A stretch of DNA of 64,000 bases from Gonapodya prolifera JEL478 (lineage: Eukaryota; Monoblepharomycota; Monoblepharidomycetes; Monoblepharidales; Gonapodyaceae), in contig KQ965779.1 in NCBI GenBank assembly GCA_001574975.1, forward strand, positions 1-64,000. The letters are read 5' to 3'. The notes below the pieces were generated by a model that saw only the letters and a list, made by a program, of their open reading frames with translations, was not told where the DNA came from and ran no database searches. The position numbers were made by a program, and so were the translations under genes. Below, in pieces: positions 35,401 to 46,246 of this stretch; positions within the stretch are counted from its first letter, which is position 1, and each line of letters starts with the position of its first letter.

Positions 35401-35950
35401 GACTTCTTTGACTCGTTGTTGCTACCATAAGAAGCTGACTTGGATCAGTCGTTGCCTGTTGGATATGTCTGCTGCAAGTTGCAACCGCCGAAACGAGATG
35501 GAGTTTCATGAAATTGAATTCATTAGCAACAAAATCAATAAATCATCAAAAGATAAACAAGGGACACGCTGGCAATATTTGAGACCTTGCGCAGTGAGGC
35601 TTTTAGAACTTAATCTGCGTTTTGAAAAAATAACTGTCAGCTGACTAAATACAAATGCGGTTATTAATCATTGATACTTCCAACACTCAAAAATCTAAGA
35701 CACAAATTTCTTAATAATTTGCTGAGTACTCGACGACCCTCATTCTTCTTTCCCCTTCCCCACTCCATTCCGCCGACCCACCGGCACCCAACCAACCCTT
35801 TATTGAGCCACGACAATCGCGCCCACCACATTAACCCAAAATGACAGATTTAATGCTGTAATGCACCGTGACGCGCCAGTTGCTGAGTCAAAGATAGTTG
35901 TGAGGGAATTTGGTGGGAGATGAGGTGTAGTTTATGTAATTTATTTGGAA
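35401..35950. other. Intergenic stretch, nothing recognised
   Basis: AT-rich sequence between the repeat and the 3' end of the DUF2306-like gene. No supportable feature. Confidence 0.3.
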
Positions 35951-35959
35951 CGACAATTT

Positions 35960-36828
35960 AGTGGGCGCAATCACACAGACACACACGAAGGACTCACTGC
36001 ATCTCAGCCGCGGAATCCAGTTAGTCAGCGCAAAGGCCGCGGCGAAGGAGAACCGTATCGCCGGGATCGTGGTCAAGAAGATGGCCGTCTTTGTCACTGG
36101 TAAAAAAAGCGTTGCCAAAGTGAAAACGGTGGAGTTTTGGATGGATCTAGTACTCACTGTGGAACTGGTGTTTCTTCACATTAGCCCCTCGTGTCCTTCC
36201 GGTCGAAGGCATGGCGAGGGCGAGGTAACCCTTGAGGCCGTGATAGGCCGGGTCCCCCCAATGAGTACGGCAAAGGGAATCTGATTATTACGGCACGATC
36301 ATTGCAAACCTACTCAAAACTGACGGCCGCGTCGCACTGATACTCTGAAACACCTTTTCATTTGTCAACAAAATCCGCGACGCTATCACAAGCTGCACAC
36401 CCGTGATGATCACAAAGACCAAGGAGACCAGGAGGAACCAGGCTATTCCAGCGGTGCAGGGCGGGGTACTTGCTGCGAAGGGTTTTGCTGAACTAGTGTC
36501 GAATAATATAAGGATGGGATAAGAGACGAAATTGTGAATTAGACCCACCTGCAAAGCGGACAGAGCACCCCAAGGAATCTGGCTCGCGGCGTGCACGATG
36601 AAAGCGTGCTTGACCAGTAAATGCCCCTGATGCACGAACTCGGCATACTGTGATACGTCGAACGGTTAAAATTCCCACACGTCACGTTAGATGATTCATC
36701 GGTGGTACGCAAACCTGGCGCGCGTCCTCCTTGGGCGTCCTGGTGACTCCTGCCAATTCCGAGAATCCATCATACTGTTCCTGCATTGACTGGGCGTTGC
36801 CCAGCGCGAAGTCGCCCAGATCGTTCAT
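35960..36828 (-). CDS. DUF2306-like multi-pass membrane protein
   Basis: Start ATG at 36,828. Exon 1 ends RTPKEDARQ and joins YAEFVHQGHLLVKHAFIVHA over a GT-AG intron. The next exon begins after an acceptor and reads FSKTLRSKYPALHRW. The pattern H...G-x-x-Q-F...R-x-R-x-P-x-L-H-R-W is typical of DUF2306 (predicted integral membrane proteins of unknown role). Immediately after LHRW the frame must change by one base near 36,446 to read IAWFLLVSLVFVIITGVQLV, the next membrane helix; deleting one A would restore one continuous frame. A later exon has HWGDPAYHGLKGYLALAMPS, and the last helix-containing exon is FLTTIPAIRFSFAAAFALTN, ending near 35,960. The frame break may be a sequencing or assembly error or real damage. 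Exact 3' exon boundaries are uncertain. Confidence 0.6.
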
Positions 36829-37149
36829 GATGGATATGGGCGTGGTTGTGAGTTGGCACCTCAGCCATGATAGTACGTTCAGGGTTGCGGCGAGCGAAGG
36901 TGGGAGGGTCAATGAATATGTGGGGAAGGTGATTCTTGAAGATGCTGGGATGCATGAACAGAAGACTGGACCTTAAAGGAGAGAGGTGCGTATTTTGCTG
37001 ACTCCAGCCCACCGACAACGTGTTGGAGTTGCGTGGTTGGGACCAAAGCTCTGAGTCCGGTCGGCAAGTTCTGCCCATCAACCAGTGCTTCGCATTTTCA
37101 AATAATAATATGTTCTATGAGGTACGCACTACGAGTGTATGTAGATAAT
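36829..37149. other. Intergenic stretch between DUF2306-like and SDR genes
   Basis: Both neighbours are on the minus strand, so this holds the promoter of the DUF2306-like gene and the 3' UTR of the SDR. No specific element was recognised. Confidence 0.3.
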
Positions 37150-38730
37150 TTATATGGAGTTGTCGAGGTCAATCGCGAACTGGTCCATCCACGAGGCGGG
37201 TAGGTAGGTGGACATGAAGATTAGCATTTTGGCCTCGAAGCCCACGTGGACGTTTAGGACAGGCACGGCCTGTAGGATCAACCGGATTAGAAACTGTGTA
37301 ACTAGCAAATACAAAACGCGATCACGAGTCGCGACCTGCGACTCACCAACTCAACCTGCTCCACGACGGCATCAACCACCATCTGCGCCGGTATCATGGA
37401 CTGGACTTTCGTGTGAATGCCGCTGAGGGCCATCTTTCGACGGATCTCGGCCTCTCCGCCGTACAACGCCAGGATTTCGGTCGGGTTGCTGTTGATGATT
37501 TCGTCGATCTTCTTCTGTGAGACGAAAGAGGGTGCGACGATGGGCGTGTTGGCTACGCCCTAGTTGGAAAATTGGGTTTCGAAAGAGTGGTTCATTTTGA
37601 TTTTGAGGTCACTGAGCGATTTGTCTGGGTCAACTTAAATGGTACTCACGGGTTCAATAGATGAATAAAGAATACCCTGTGCTCTGATCTCTTGTCGAAG
37701 AGTCGCAGAGAACGCCTGTACAGCGTGTTTGGAGGACATGTACGAGCCTGAGAAAGTATGAATTGTTCACGTCCATGAAACTTGCAAAACAGGTCTTTTG
37801 GCGGTGAATCTGTTTCGCCCAGATATCTTACCAAGCGGCGATGACTTCTGTGTTCCAGCGGCCGACGAGATGGTCACGATACGAGGCTTGAAGCTTGCAG
37901 CACGGGGTGAAGAAGCAGCGCACTTCCGCAGCAGGGGTAGAAAGGCTTTGCTGACGCGGACAACACCGAGATACTATAGAGTGAGGTGTTTATGAAATAA
38001 ATTCTCGGTGAATTAGAGGTGTTCTGGAGAAGTATTTGCGCAGTTGACAAATGACAAACCCACGTTCACTTCGACGTCGCGACGAATGGCATCCATTGAG
38101 GAGAGCTCCCATTTGTACGCGGCAAAGACACCGGCCTTTTGAAATAAGTTCAAAGATTACAGAATACAGCGTCGGGAAGCGGATTTCATTTATCGGCTCA
38201 CATTGTTTACGACGGCAAAGACTCCCTCGGCTGCTTCCTTCTCGATGAGGTTCTTGACAGCATTAACGTGATCATCTTTCGTGACGTCCATCTGCCGTAA
38301 AAGAGCGATGGACATATGGTGAATCGGTCCACAATTCCGACGACCATGAGTCATACCTCCACCGCGCGCAAGTTTGCCAGCCCAACCGCCCGAATTCGAG
38401 AAATTCCTTCCTGGGTGAGGCACCCAGCGTACACCGTGAATCCGCGTTGAGCCAACTGAGTGGCTATTACGGGACCGAAACCTTTGTGAAATGGAGAGAA
38501 CCGAATGAAGATTTAAGAATAATTCCACCATCCAGAGAACGTCATAGCACACCTGTGTCGCATCCCGTCACAAGAACAACTCTTCCTGCACCGCCATTGA
38601 TCCTCTCCGGTGAACGAAGCAGCCGCACCAACGCAGTAATCGCCACGAGAGACCCTGCAGCAGCCGCTGCACCAAGCACGGACTCCTGAATTCCCAGTCG
38701 CTGCGAAATGGCTGCCAGAGTGCTGGACAT
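37150..38730 (-). CDS. Short-chain dehydrogenase/reductase, retinol-dehydrogenase-like
   Basis: NAD(P)-dependent oxidoreductase of the classical SDR superfamily. The gene has at least seven exons that join in phase. An N-terminal hydrophobic helix (LGAAAAAGSLVAITALVRLL) should anchor it to the ER or another membrane. Then come the Rossmann motif VLVTGCDTGFG (T-G-x-x-x-G-x-G), the DVT strand, NNAG (first exon ends in NN, next begins AG), the catalytic Ser in VTISSAAG and the active-site YMSSK (Y-x-x-x-K). IEPGVANTP follows, where classical members have the P-G motif. The length of about 330 residues and the order TGCDTGFG...YMSSK best fit the retinol/hydroxysteroid dehydrogenase branch. The physiological substrate is unknown. 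C-terminal sequence ends MDQFAIDLDNSI at the TAA at 37,150. Confidence 0.85.
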
Positions 38731-38819
38731 CGATTCGTGAATGAATTATTGTCGGAAGAACGAGCCGATAATTGACCACACACGAAGTTGTCCACAGCAG
38801 TCACCCACCCATGGCTACA

Positions 38820-39757
38820 AATCCCGCGCCATTGGGGATCCCTCGCTTCCTATTCCTCGAGGTCTTTGAGCGCATTTCGTAATTCGTTCCAACCCGCCTT
38901 GGCATCCCATTGAATCGACCGCTTGCCACCTATTTCAGAAACCCAGCTTGGATTGCGCAGCGCGCACTGAGACACTACGATGACCCAGAGAGGGCTCTCA
39001 TTTTGGAATGTAGTCACACAGAAGATTACGCAGTGGATGTAGTGCGGCACCTCCTCGAGACGTTCGACCTGGACGATATTAGCAAAGGTTTGAAACGGAC
39101 TACTGGCCATCCTTTTCACTCAACGGCATTTAACGCCGCGGCGTTTTCAGGCTCCACTGCTGTGATGCGCCTTTTGATAGAAAACGGTGCAAAGCTATCT
39201 CATGCCATCGAGGTTCACTCTAGAGGAAGTCGGAGGCCGAGGATGCTAAAATACTATCCGCGTGAAAAAAGTCGACCAGAAGTTGCCGAACACGCAGTCT
39301 ACGTGATAGAGCTCCCTTGGTGTGGGCAGCAACCGGAGGCAGCGTTGAGGCGGTGGAGCTTATGCTGGAATTGGGAAAGCAATTAGCAAGCTGGTATTGC
39401 TTTAGAGTACAGTGCTGGCGCGGGACACAACGAAGTCGTGGAAACTCTACTCAGGCGATGTCCAGACGTACGTTTTTATGCCATCCGGATATTGGAAGGT
39501 GTTATGCAGAAGCAGCCGCATCTAACCAACATTGTCGAGTCATTCCTGCGATGTGGAATCTCAGCGGGTGGTTGCAATGACACCATAGTGCTAAACTAGA
39601 CGTTTTCTTCAGATGCAACTGCTTCTGAACGTTTGCGTCTCATCCTGGAACACGGGACACCAAGCCCATCGTTTGCTCAAATGGCACTTGAACGGGCCAC
39701 CCCTGACATAGCCCGATTGATTTTTGACTCTGGAGTACTGAGATCGACATCGTGATC
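38820..39757 (+). pseudogene. F-box/ankyrin gene, decayed copy 1
   Basis: Begins with IPRFLFLEVFERIS, which looks like the start of an F-box, interrupted by an in-frame TAA at 38,880. The frame then continues LNRPLATYFRNPAWIAQRAL, HPFHSTAFNAAAFSGS and VMRLLIENGAK (an ankyrin repeat). Further ankyrin-like parts follow in other frames: ATGGSVEAVELMLELGK near 39,320 and ALEYSAGAGHNEVVETLLRR near 39,400. The tail ASERLRLILEHGTPSPSFAQ ends at 39,757. The same parts recur in the two copies downstream. Multiple frame changes without convincing splice sites argue for a pseudogene. Confidence 0.6.
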
Positions 39758-39996
39758 GACAGGGTGCTGGACGATGGTACCGGCTTTAGGGAGACGATGT
39801 TGGGGCGCAAAGTCTATTTTGTTTGCTGAAGCTGGCTTGGAAAGAACATTGTGCGTGTTGACGTGGGACGGGATTGGTTCCTTAGGGCTTGGAAGTCAGT
39901 ACTTCTGGATTGCGGCTCTGCTCTCACCAGCCGATAGAATTTGGCTAGAGTATAAGGTCGTAATATCAGGAGTTGTGGTAACGACTCACAATAATA

Positions 39997-40957
39997 ATGT
40001 CTTCAAAAGCATTACCTGTTCATTTCGAAAACTTTTTGAGAGCGTCCACGGCAGATTTTGCGAATGATTGGAGACTTCCTTCCATCACGGCTTGGGCTCT
40101 GTTTGAATCGGCATCTCGGTTCGTATTTCAGGAAACCAGCAAAGATAGCACAGCGCGCCCTAAGATACTACCAGGAGCCAATGCTGGCTCTTGTCTCCGA
40201 GCCGAGTCGGAAAGAAGCCTATGCAGTCGACGTGCTGCGACACGTCCTCATGTCGACGGCTCCTTACGTTAAATACGTCTTGGATATTAATGCCGACCAC
40301 CCTTTTCACTCTTCGGCATTATGCGAGGCAGCACATTCAGGATCGATAGGCGTGATGGGTCTCTTACTGGAGCACGGCGCCACAACGTCTAAAACCATTT
40401 TCTACAGTGATCGGAGTAATATAATACCTACACCCTTGAGGAGCAGGGCTGATGATTGTCGACCAGAAGATTGTCAACGCCGACGCTGGCGTGATGAATT
40501 ATCCTTGGTGTGAGCAGCGCAGAGGCAGTGGAGTTTATCCTGGACAATGGACGGGGGGAGGCCTTTTGGAAAGTGATGCCCGTGTTGAAGTACAGTGCAA
40601 GCTCAGGAAACAAAGAAATTGTCGAAACTTCGACTATGACCCTACTTAGCTTCATATGGTGCTGTGCACATAATGGAAGATCTTATGCAGGAGGAGCCAC
40701 AACTTTCCAGAGTCGTCGAAGTAATGATACGATGAGGAATCTCGGCTGGTGCTTGTGATGATAATGTAGTGTTGAACTGGACATTTTTATCAGAAGTAAC
40801 TGCTTCGGGCCGTTTGCGTCTGATCTTGGAACACGTAACACCAAGCTCCACCTTCGTTCAACGAGCACTCACCAGGGCACAGAACTTAAACCTCCCTGAG
40901 ATAGCTCGCACTATAAGGGACTCTGGTGTGAGCTTGGCAGCTGATGTAATTGCTTGA
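39997..40957 (+). pseudogene. F-box/ankyrin gene, decayed copy 2
   Basis: Same order as copy 1: LPVHFENFLRAS (F-box start), then in another frame RLGLCLNRHLGSYFRKPAKI, HPFHSSALCEAAHSGSI and VMGLLLEHGATTS, then AEAVEFILDNGR and VLKYSASSGNKEIVET, and the tail SGRLRLILEHVTPSSTFVQR ending at 40,957. The shift near 40,060 inside the F-box region and later shifts suggest loss of function. Spacing to copy 1 shows a tandem duplication with a unit of about 1.1-1.2 kb. Confidence 0.6.
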
Positions 40958-41149
40958 TTGTTTGGTGAAAATGCTTTGAGCAGGAAGTTTGAAATGCCCA
41001 GTTCGATGATACCCGCGTAGATGGAAACGGTACTGTGAAGTCGGACGCGATGGGATCGTTTGTTAGCAATCGACTTTTTTGTTCGAGTTGTCGAGATAAC
41101 AGATTTGTGGTTTGGAGGAATTATATCGCTTAATGAACTTGAGAAAAAA

Positions 41150-41678
41150 ACGACCCACGAACACCACACCTTCTCCATTTCAACTAACTAACTACTTATA
41201 CTGCGGCCACCCCTTTTATTCTTCGGCTCTCTCTGCAGCGGCTCGATCGGGATCGATTGATGTCATGCGTCTCTTGATCGAACGAGGCGCCAGTAACAGT
41301 CAGCACAGTCAGAGCTCTCGGTGGTCGTTGATGGAGGAGGGTGCTGCGTCTTATAGAAGAAGCTCAATCTGGACAGCGCTTTGTCCTCAGGGACATTGCC
41401 CAACGCCGCAATTGTTTGGCAAAGGTCACTTGGTCTGGGCAGTTTCGGGCGGAAATGTAGAGGCAGTGGACTTAATTGGGAATTCCAGATTGAAGCCGAC
41501 CCATCAGGATAAGCAAGATGCATTGGAGCTCGGAGTCGATTTGGGACGCCAAGAAGTCGTGGAAGCTCTTCTATGTCAATGCCCAGGAGTATCTCAAAAT
41601 GCACAATCTGCTGTCTTGGAGAGGCCTCAGCTCTCACATTTCGTTGAGACATTCCTGCGATGTGGTGCGCTCAAATAG
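41150..41678 (+). pseudogene. F-box/ankyrin gene, truncated copy 3
   Basis: Lacks the F-box and begins within HPFYSSALSAAARSGSIDVM, followed by RLLIERGASNSQHS, HLVWAVSGGNVEAVDL, LELGVDLGRQEVVEALL and LSHFVETFLRCGALK. This frame stays open over the whole segment (about 170 residues), so it is the least damaged of the three, but the 5' half is missing. It might still be expressed as a short ankyrin protein. Confidence 0.5.
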
Positions 41679-42057
41679 AAATCATTTCTCACAGAAACTT
41701 AATCCAGCTGTCCGTTAATTACCAGATAACAATAGAATAACACACAGAGACCAAAATGCACCCTGCCTCACGCCTGATCAAACACTCCTCCCATGCCGAC
41801 GGCCGCATCTCATTACCCAAAACTTGTCCTGACCCCTTACCACCATCGCGGTTGTCTGCTCCTCCTCGCTTCTGCCTATGACTGATCCTTGCATTGACCC
41901 GGAGTATTCCTTGCTTGCTGTCGAACGAGAATCCTTATGATCAAACCAACGACATTGCCGTCACCCTACAACCGCGGGTTGGACTGGTGGAAAACTTTGT
42001 CGAGCGTCAGGACGCGGCGGCTTTAGAATGCACCTGAGAGATGCGAGAGATGTGGAC
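41679..42057. other. Intergenic stretch between converging ankyrin genes
   Basis: No supportable gene. The minus-strand ankyrin gene may extend into it by a final exon, since its stop codon overlaps a good splice donor. Confidence 0.35.
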
Positions 42058-42849
42058 TCACCTGGAGCTGCTTGGTACGACAAATTCACCAAGGGGATCG
42101 ACATTGTCCGCTTCCTTTTCTCCAGATTGGGTACCATTCAACGTCAAGGACTCCTTCGTAAAGGGATTCCGTAGATGCTGTTCCAGTGTATCTACCAACT
42201 CGTCGTTCCCACTCTCCCTCGCCGCCTGGAGCTCAAACTTCGTAACCGGCGCACCATACGCCAATAACAAGCGCACAACGTCGATATTCATACTATGATT
42301 GATCATAATCCGCACATCATTCACCGTCGCAGGTTGCCTCAGCGTGACAACGCTGCCCTCGAGGTTCCTCGCCAGCCGCCCCCCAGTGGCTGGAACATTC
42401 ATGGTCACAGCGTTGAACCATATCTTCCGTCCCGCTGGTACCGCCATCGCGAGACACAGCGGGTTCGGGAACTGGCGAGTGGAGTCCCACTTGCTCTCTT
42501 TCCAATCGTGCGCGGGCCACGCGGAGGTGCCGAAACACCAGTTTGCGATTCGCCAGTCCACGGGCCGGTCCAAGGACGCCCCGCACTCGAGCAGGGCGCG
42601 CACGACCTCGGGGTGTCCGCGCATGATAGCGAGGACCAGAGTCGTCTCACACTTGACGGTGTCGGTTTCCCAGACCGTATGGCCGTATCCGTCGGTGTCG
42701 ACTTGGGCCTCGAGCGTCACGAGTTTCCGAGCATTGGGGTCGGCCCCCAGGTGTACGAGACGGCGGACGTCGGCGCTGGTTCCTGTTTCCACGGCGGAGA
42801 TGAGCTGCGCGTCGAGGGAGGCGTGCATCTGGAGTGGTGGCGAGAACAT
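42058..42849 (-). CDS. Ankyrin-repeat protein
   Basis: Intact open frame of 263 residues, on the opposite strand to the decayed array. Ankyrin repeats are visible at about residues 15-45 (LISAVETGTSADVRRLVHLG then ADPNA), 70-95 (LVLAIMRGHPEVVRALLECG) and 180-205 (MNIDVVRLLLAYGAPV), with a weaker one near LQAARESGNDELVDTLEQHL. Ankyrin repeats bind proteins; no other domain or F-box is present. The TGA stop sits in CAGGTGAGT, a strong donor site, so a further 3' exon may exist. It differs in sequence from the three plus-strand copies and is probably not a simple duplicate of them. Confidence 0.7.
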   Translation of the reverse strand: MFSPPLQMHASLDAQLISAVETGTSADVRRLVHLGADPNARKLVTLEAQVDTDGYGHTVWETDTVKCETTLVLAIMRGHPEVVRALLECGASLDRPVDWRIANWCFGTSAWPAHDWKESKWDSTRQFPNPLCLAMAVPAGRKIWFNAVTMNVPATGGRLARNLEGSVVTLRQPATVNDVRIMINHSMNIDVVRLLLAYGAPVTKFELQAARESGNDELVDTLEQHLRNPFTKESLTLNGTQSGEKEADNVDPLGEFVVPSSSR

Positions 42850-43195
42850 GAACAGTTAATTTCCGGAGTCGGGAGCTTTGTGGCCGAAGCCGCGTGACCC
42901 ACTTCCAACTCAGTCACATCAGTACAGCTGAGGGTATTAAAGCATTTGCACTCCCTTACAAACATAAGGCAAACCACGCATGCATCCATATGTACGTTTG
43001 ACGCAAGTGTTTCAAGCGGGACCTACATAGGCATTCTCATCTCAGCTGGAACCAATCGACAATGCATACTTCAGTGTTTCTGTGGTAATTATTTCCCAGA
43101 GCCATCCAGAGTGGCCCATGCGATGAAGCTGGGAGGAAGAAATTCCGGCTAAATAAATCATTCAGACCTCCACCGTCAGAAAAAACGTCGCTTTC
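42850..43195. promoter_or_regulatory. Divergent region between ankyrin and LETM1-like genes
   Basis: The two flanking genes are transcribed away from this 346-bp region, which therefore should contain both promoters. No specific element was recognised. Confidence 0.3.
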
Positions 43196-45217
43196 ATGTC
43201 GCACCCACTGCGTCTCGTCCCATCTCGGACGCACATCGCACCTTCCCTTCTGCACCTCTCCGTTGGGCGATGTCTTCCTGCCACCGCACCCGCAGGCTAT
43301 CGCCATCTCACTCTTCTCTCTCGACCACGTCAACGACCTTCCCTCATTTCCTCACTTCGCGCCATCCAAACGTCGGCTCGCTCTCCGGACCGACCGCCTT
43401 CTAATCCAGTGTTGGATATGTTCAGAAGCTTCGTCGCGCAGCCCGCGTGGACAATCGTGAGTGGGGTTGTTCGATTTAGAACGGTTTACATTTTCTCCTC
43501 ACAGCGTTTCCTCCTTCGTCGAACACCTTCAAAAATGAAAATTTCTGACGGCGACATTTGCTCGAACTCGTACTTTTGTAACCCTGAACGTGAACGGCGA
43601 AACAGTGGACAGGCCTCCGTCTCCTCGCCACAAACGCTCAGGCGATGTTCATCATCTGGCTCGAGATTGTGTTGAAACGGAGACCGGGAAAGACGTACGA
43701 TCGAGAGGAAATACTGCTCGTGCAGAGGTACGTGGACGTCGCGAGACTCAAAGCGAGGTCTGGAGTGCGAAGAACCGAAGCCTAAGCGCGATAGCGCTGA
43801 CGGAGGCTGTCCGCTGGAGGCGAGTGTTTGCCGTGCGGGACCGTCCCCCGGAACCATTTCCTGCTGGAGGCGAATGCCCCGGGGAGCGGCGCAGAATACT
43901 CTCTCGGAGCGACCTCGAGGCCTAAGGAGGCGAACGATCCGTGCCGCGCGGGTCGAACAACGGCCAACAGCAAAATGATCATCTTGTCCCGTCGAACAGG
44001 ACCCGACGCGACCTTCTCGTGGCTTTCCCCTTTCTCGTGTACAGTCTGCTCCCGATGACCTTACCCACCATCCCCCTGATCCTGCGGTTCGCCCCCGGGT
44101 TCGTGCCGACGACGTTCGTAACTGAGGAGGCGTGGGTGAGTACACGGGGATTTGGGAAAGCCGACCTATTCCTCGATGATAACGCTAACGATCCCCTTAG
44201 CTCGGCCAAAGTCTCCACAGGGATCGACGACGCGTGCGAGCGGCGAAGGATGTCGTGGCGGAGATTGCAAAGGCGGCCGAACGGGTGATCCAAGCCCAGT
44301 CAGGTGCAGGTGCAGGTGCGGGAGGGGTAGGCAAGGTGACAAGGGAGGAGGTGTACGCGGCGAGGATGTGGATTCAGCTCGTGAGTCCGACTTGTCCTTA
44401 CCCCAGCTGCTCTCGATGGGAAATCCTCATCGCCTATCTAAACGTTTTGACGTCTACAAAAGGTCAACTCCCCTCCCTCCACCCCCATCCCCGCCACAAC
44501 CCTCCTCCCACTCCGCCCATTCCTCCTCACCCACTTTAACCTCCTCGCCCCACCTCCGAGTTCCCTTCCCGCCCTATGCCGGTTCCTGGACCTCCCCTTC
44601 GAATCCCTCCTCCCATCCCGCCTGAACCGCGCCCGCATCGCGCGGTGGGCAGATTGGGTCGTGAGAGATGATGCGATGTTGGAGCACCAGGAGGGTGTTG
44701 GGGGCACGGGAAGGGAGGAGGGGCAGGGAGAGGGTGTGGGGGATGATGAGGTTGTGAGGAGCGTGGGAGAAAGAGGTGGGTCATGGGCGGGTCGCTTGCA
44801 ACTTGCACGTCTTATGTAACATCTCGCGTGCTAGGTTTCACACCAATCCTCTCCCTCCTCGAATCCACCTCCACCACCACCTCGTCACCCTCCACCTCCC
44901 TCTCCACCATCACCACCCCCAGTACACCAACCTTCCTCCCACTCTCCGACTCCCACCGCACCAAACTCCTCACCTCGCTTTCCTCCCACGTTCGCCTCAC
45001 AAAGGCCTACATCGCCGCCCACGGGTCCGTCTACACTCCTGCATCCTCTGGGTCGACGTCGGCAAGCGTCAAGGAGAGCACCAAGTACTTGACAAGCAAG
45101 GAACTGGGCGGGTGGGCGGCGTGCGTTGTGGCGGGGAGGGCGGTGGAGGCGGCGAGAGTTGTGGATGTCACGACGGCGACGTCAGGAGCCGTGCAGGCGC
45201 AAGAGCAGGAACGGTGA
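43196..45217 (+). CDS. LETM1-like mitochondrial inner-membrane protein
   Basis: Spliced gene. The N-terminus (MSHPLRLVPSRTHIAPSLLH and more Arg/Ser-rich sequence) is a likely mitochondrial targeting peptide. Then come IIWLEIVLKRRPGKTYDREE (about 43,650), and TRRDLLVAFPFLVYSLLP followed by LPTIPLILRFAPGFVPTTF, the characteristic membrane helix and P-x-x-P-x-x-F end of LETM1 proteins. Later exons give the ribosome-binding-like region: LPLRPFLLTHFNLLAPP, LCRFLDLPFESLLPSRL and DDAML. The last exon ends with an Ala/Thr-rich helix at 45,217. LETM1 proteins act in mitochondrial K+/Ca2+-H+ exchange and ribosome tethering. The expected order and spacing fit, but no EF-hand or long coiled coil is seen, closer to the LETMD1 type. 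The exons between 43,500 and 43,960 are not fully resolved. Confidence 0.72.
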
Positions 45218-45811
45218 ACATAGGTGGTGGATCATTGCAGTACGCCCGAAGTGCCAAGGCGGAGGCGAGATAACAGGCGGTGGATCGTACAGTGCTCAAT
45301 GTATAGACGACATAAACTACAATAATTTTGAGCATTGCGACTGAGGTTGAGTGTGTGCGATTGACGTGATTTACAGTTTGCGGTACCTACATATTGAGGC
45401 GACGGAATCGTTGTTTCTTATGATCGTCTTTCGACTCGTGAGGATTACACCACGGTAAGTAAGTAAAATACGTGTTTGAGAAGTGAATCACGATTGCTGA
45501 CTGTTCCATATTCGGCCAGGGACCGGACAAAAACCGTTCCCGATATCAATGTCGGGACTAATTGGGTTAGTTCCTTCGCCGGTTCATAAAGTTTCTCTAC
45601 AATATTATAGGCCACTGTTTTCTAAAATGCAGCGAGTCAAGCTTCGAGCTCCTCCGCGGTCTCAATTGATCCGGCTCGGGGCGATTCTGAGGGCGAGCGA
45701 TCGGACAACAAATCTCGCCCTTTTTTCTTTACCGCGACACAGCGACCCACACCAGAAAAAGCACGAAGCGTGCACTATCCCGCACCGCACTGCACTTGCA
45801 CGCCCAGAAAG
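45218..45811. other. Intergenic stretch, nothing recognised
   Basis: Holds the 3' UTR of the LETM1-like gene and the promoter of the next gene. No other feature could be supported. Confidence 0.3.
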
Positions 45812-46246
45812 ATGCCCGAACCCTCCGCCGCGCTCGCCATCGTCGCTGGAACCGTGTCTCCCGGGACACCCACCACTCCGGTCCGCCCCTCCTCCGACAT
45901 TTTGCACACCTCGCGTACACCGTCCCCCTCATCCTCCGTCACGCTGACCCCGCCTGCGACCCCGACGTCGCCATCGTCGCCCTCCACGCCCACCTCCGAG
46001 TGCAGACGAGTTTCGTTCCGGCCCGTCGTGGAGGTCTTCTGGGTCACGGAGGAGGAGCTCGCGCGGTCACACAAGGACTATTTGAAGGCCAAGAGGAAGG
46101 AGGACGCAAAGAAGAGGCCCCACGTGGCCCCCGGGTCGCCCATCTCCCCGGACTCCCCCGGGAGGAACTCGCCCAACAGGGCACCCGCTAGGCTGTCGGC
46201 GGGCGTCGTGGCGAGGAAGTTGGGGATGATGTTTTCCGGGGTTTAG
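45812..46246 (+). CDS. Small Ser/Pro/Thr-rich protein with RVSF motif
   Basis: Intact 144-residue frame from the ATG at 45,812. The first half is Ser/Thr/Pro-rich and disordered (TPTTPVRPSSDILHTSRTPS). The centre reads CRRVSFRPVVEVFWVTEEEL, containing the PP1 docking consensus R-V-x-F. A charged helix follows (HKDYLKAKRKEDAKKR), then a Pro/Ser segment and a final hydrophobic helix (LSAGVVARKLGMMFSGV). The motif core RRVSF-x-P-x-V-E-V-F also occurs in the disordered protein at 20,614-23,393. A protein-phosphatase-1-binding role is an inference from the motif alone. An upstream start in the same frame is unlikely because no ATG is present. Confidence 0.6.
   Translation: MPEPSAALAIVAGTVSPGTPTTPVRPSSDILHTSRTPSPSSSVTLTPPATPTSPSSPSTPTSECRRVSFRPVVEVFWVTEEELARSHKDYLKAKRKEDAKKRPHVAPGSPISPDSPGRNSPNRAPARLSAGVVARKLGMMFSGV

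Noticed and set aside
36184-36290. Start of a plus-strand gene near the DUF2306 locus
   Set aside because: The plus frames are shadows of the minus-strand exon reading HWGDPAYHGLKGYLALAM.
43486-44145. Long minus-strand open frame of 219 codons
   Set aside because: It is opposite the LETM1-like exons, arginine-rich without pattern, and shares no motif with a known family.
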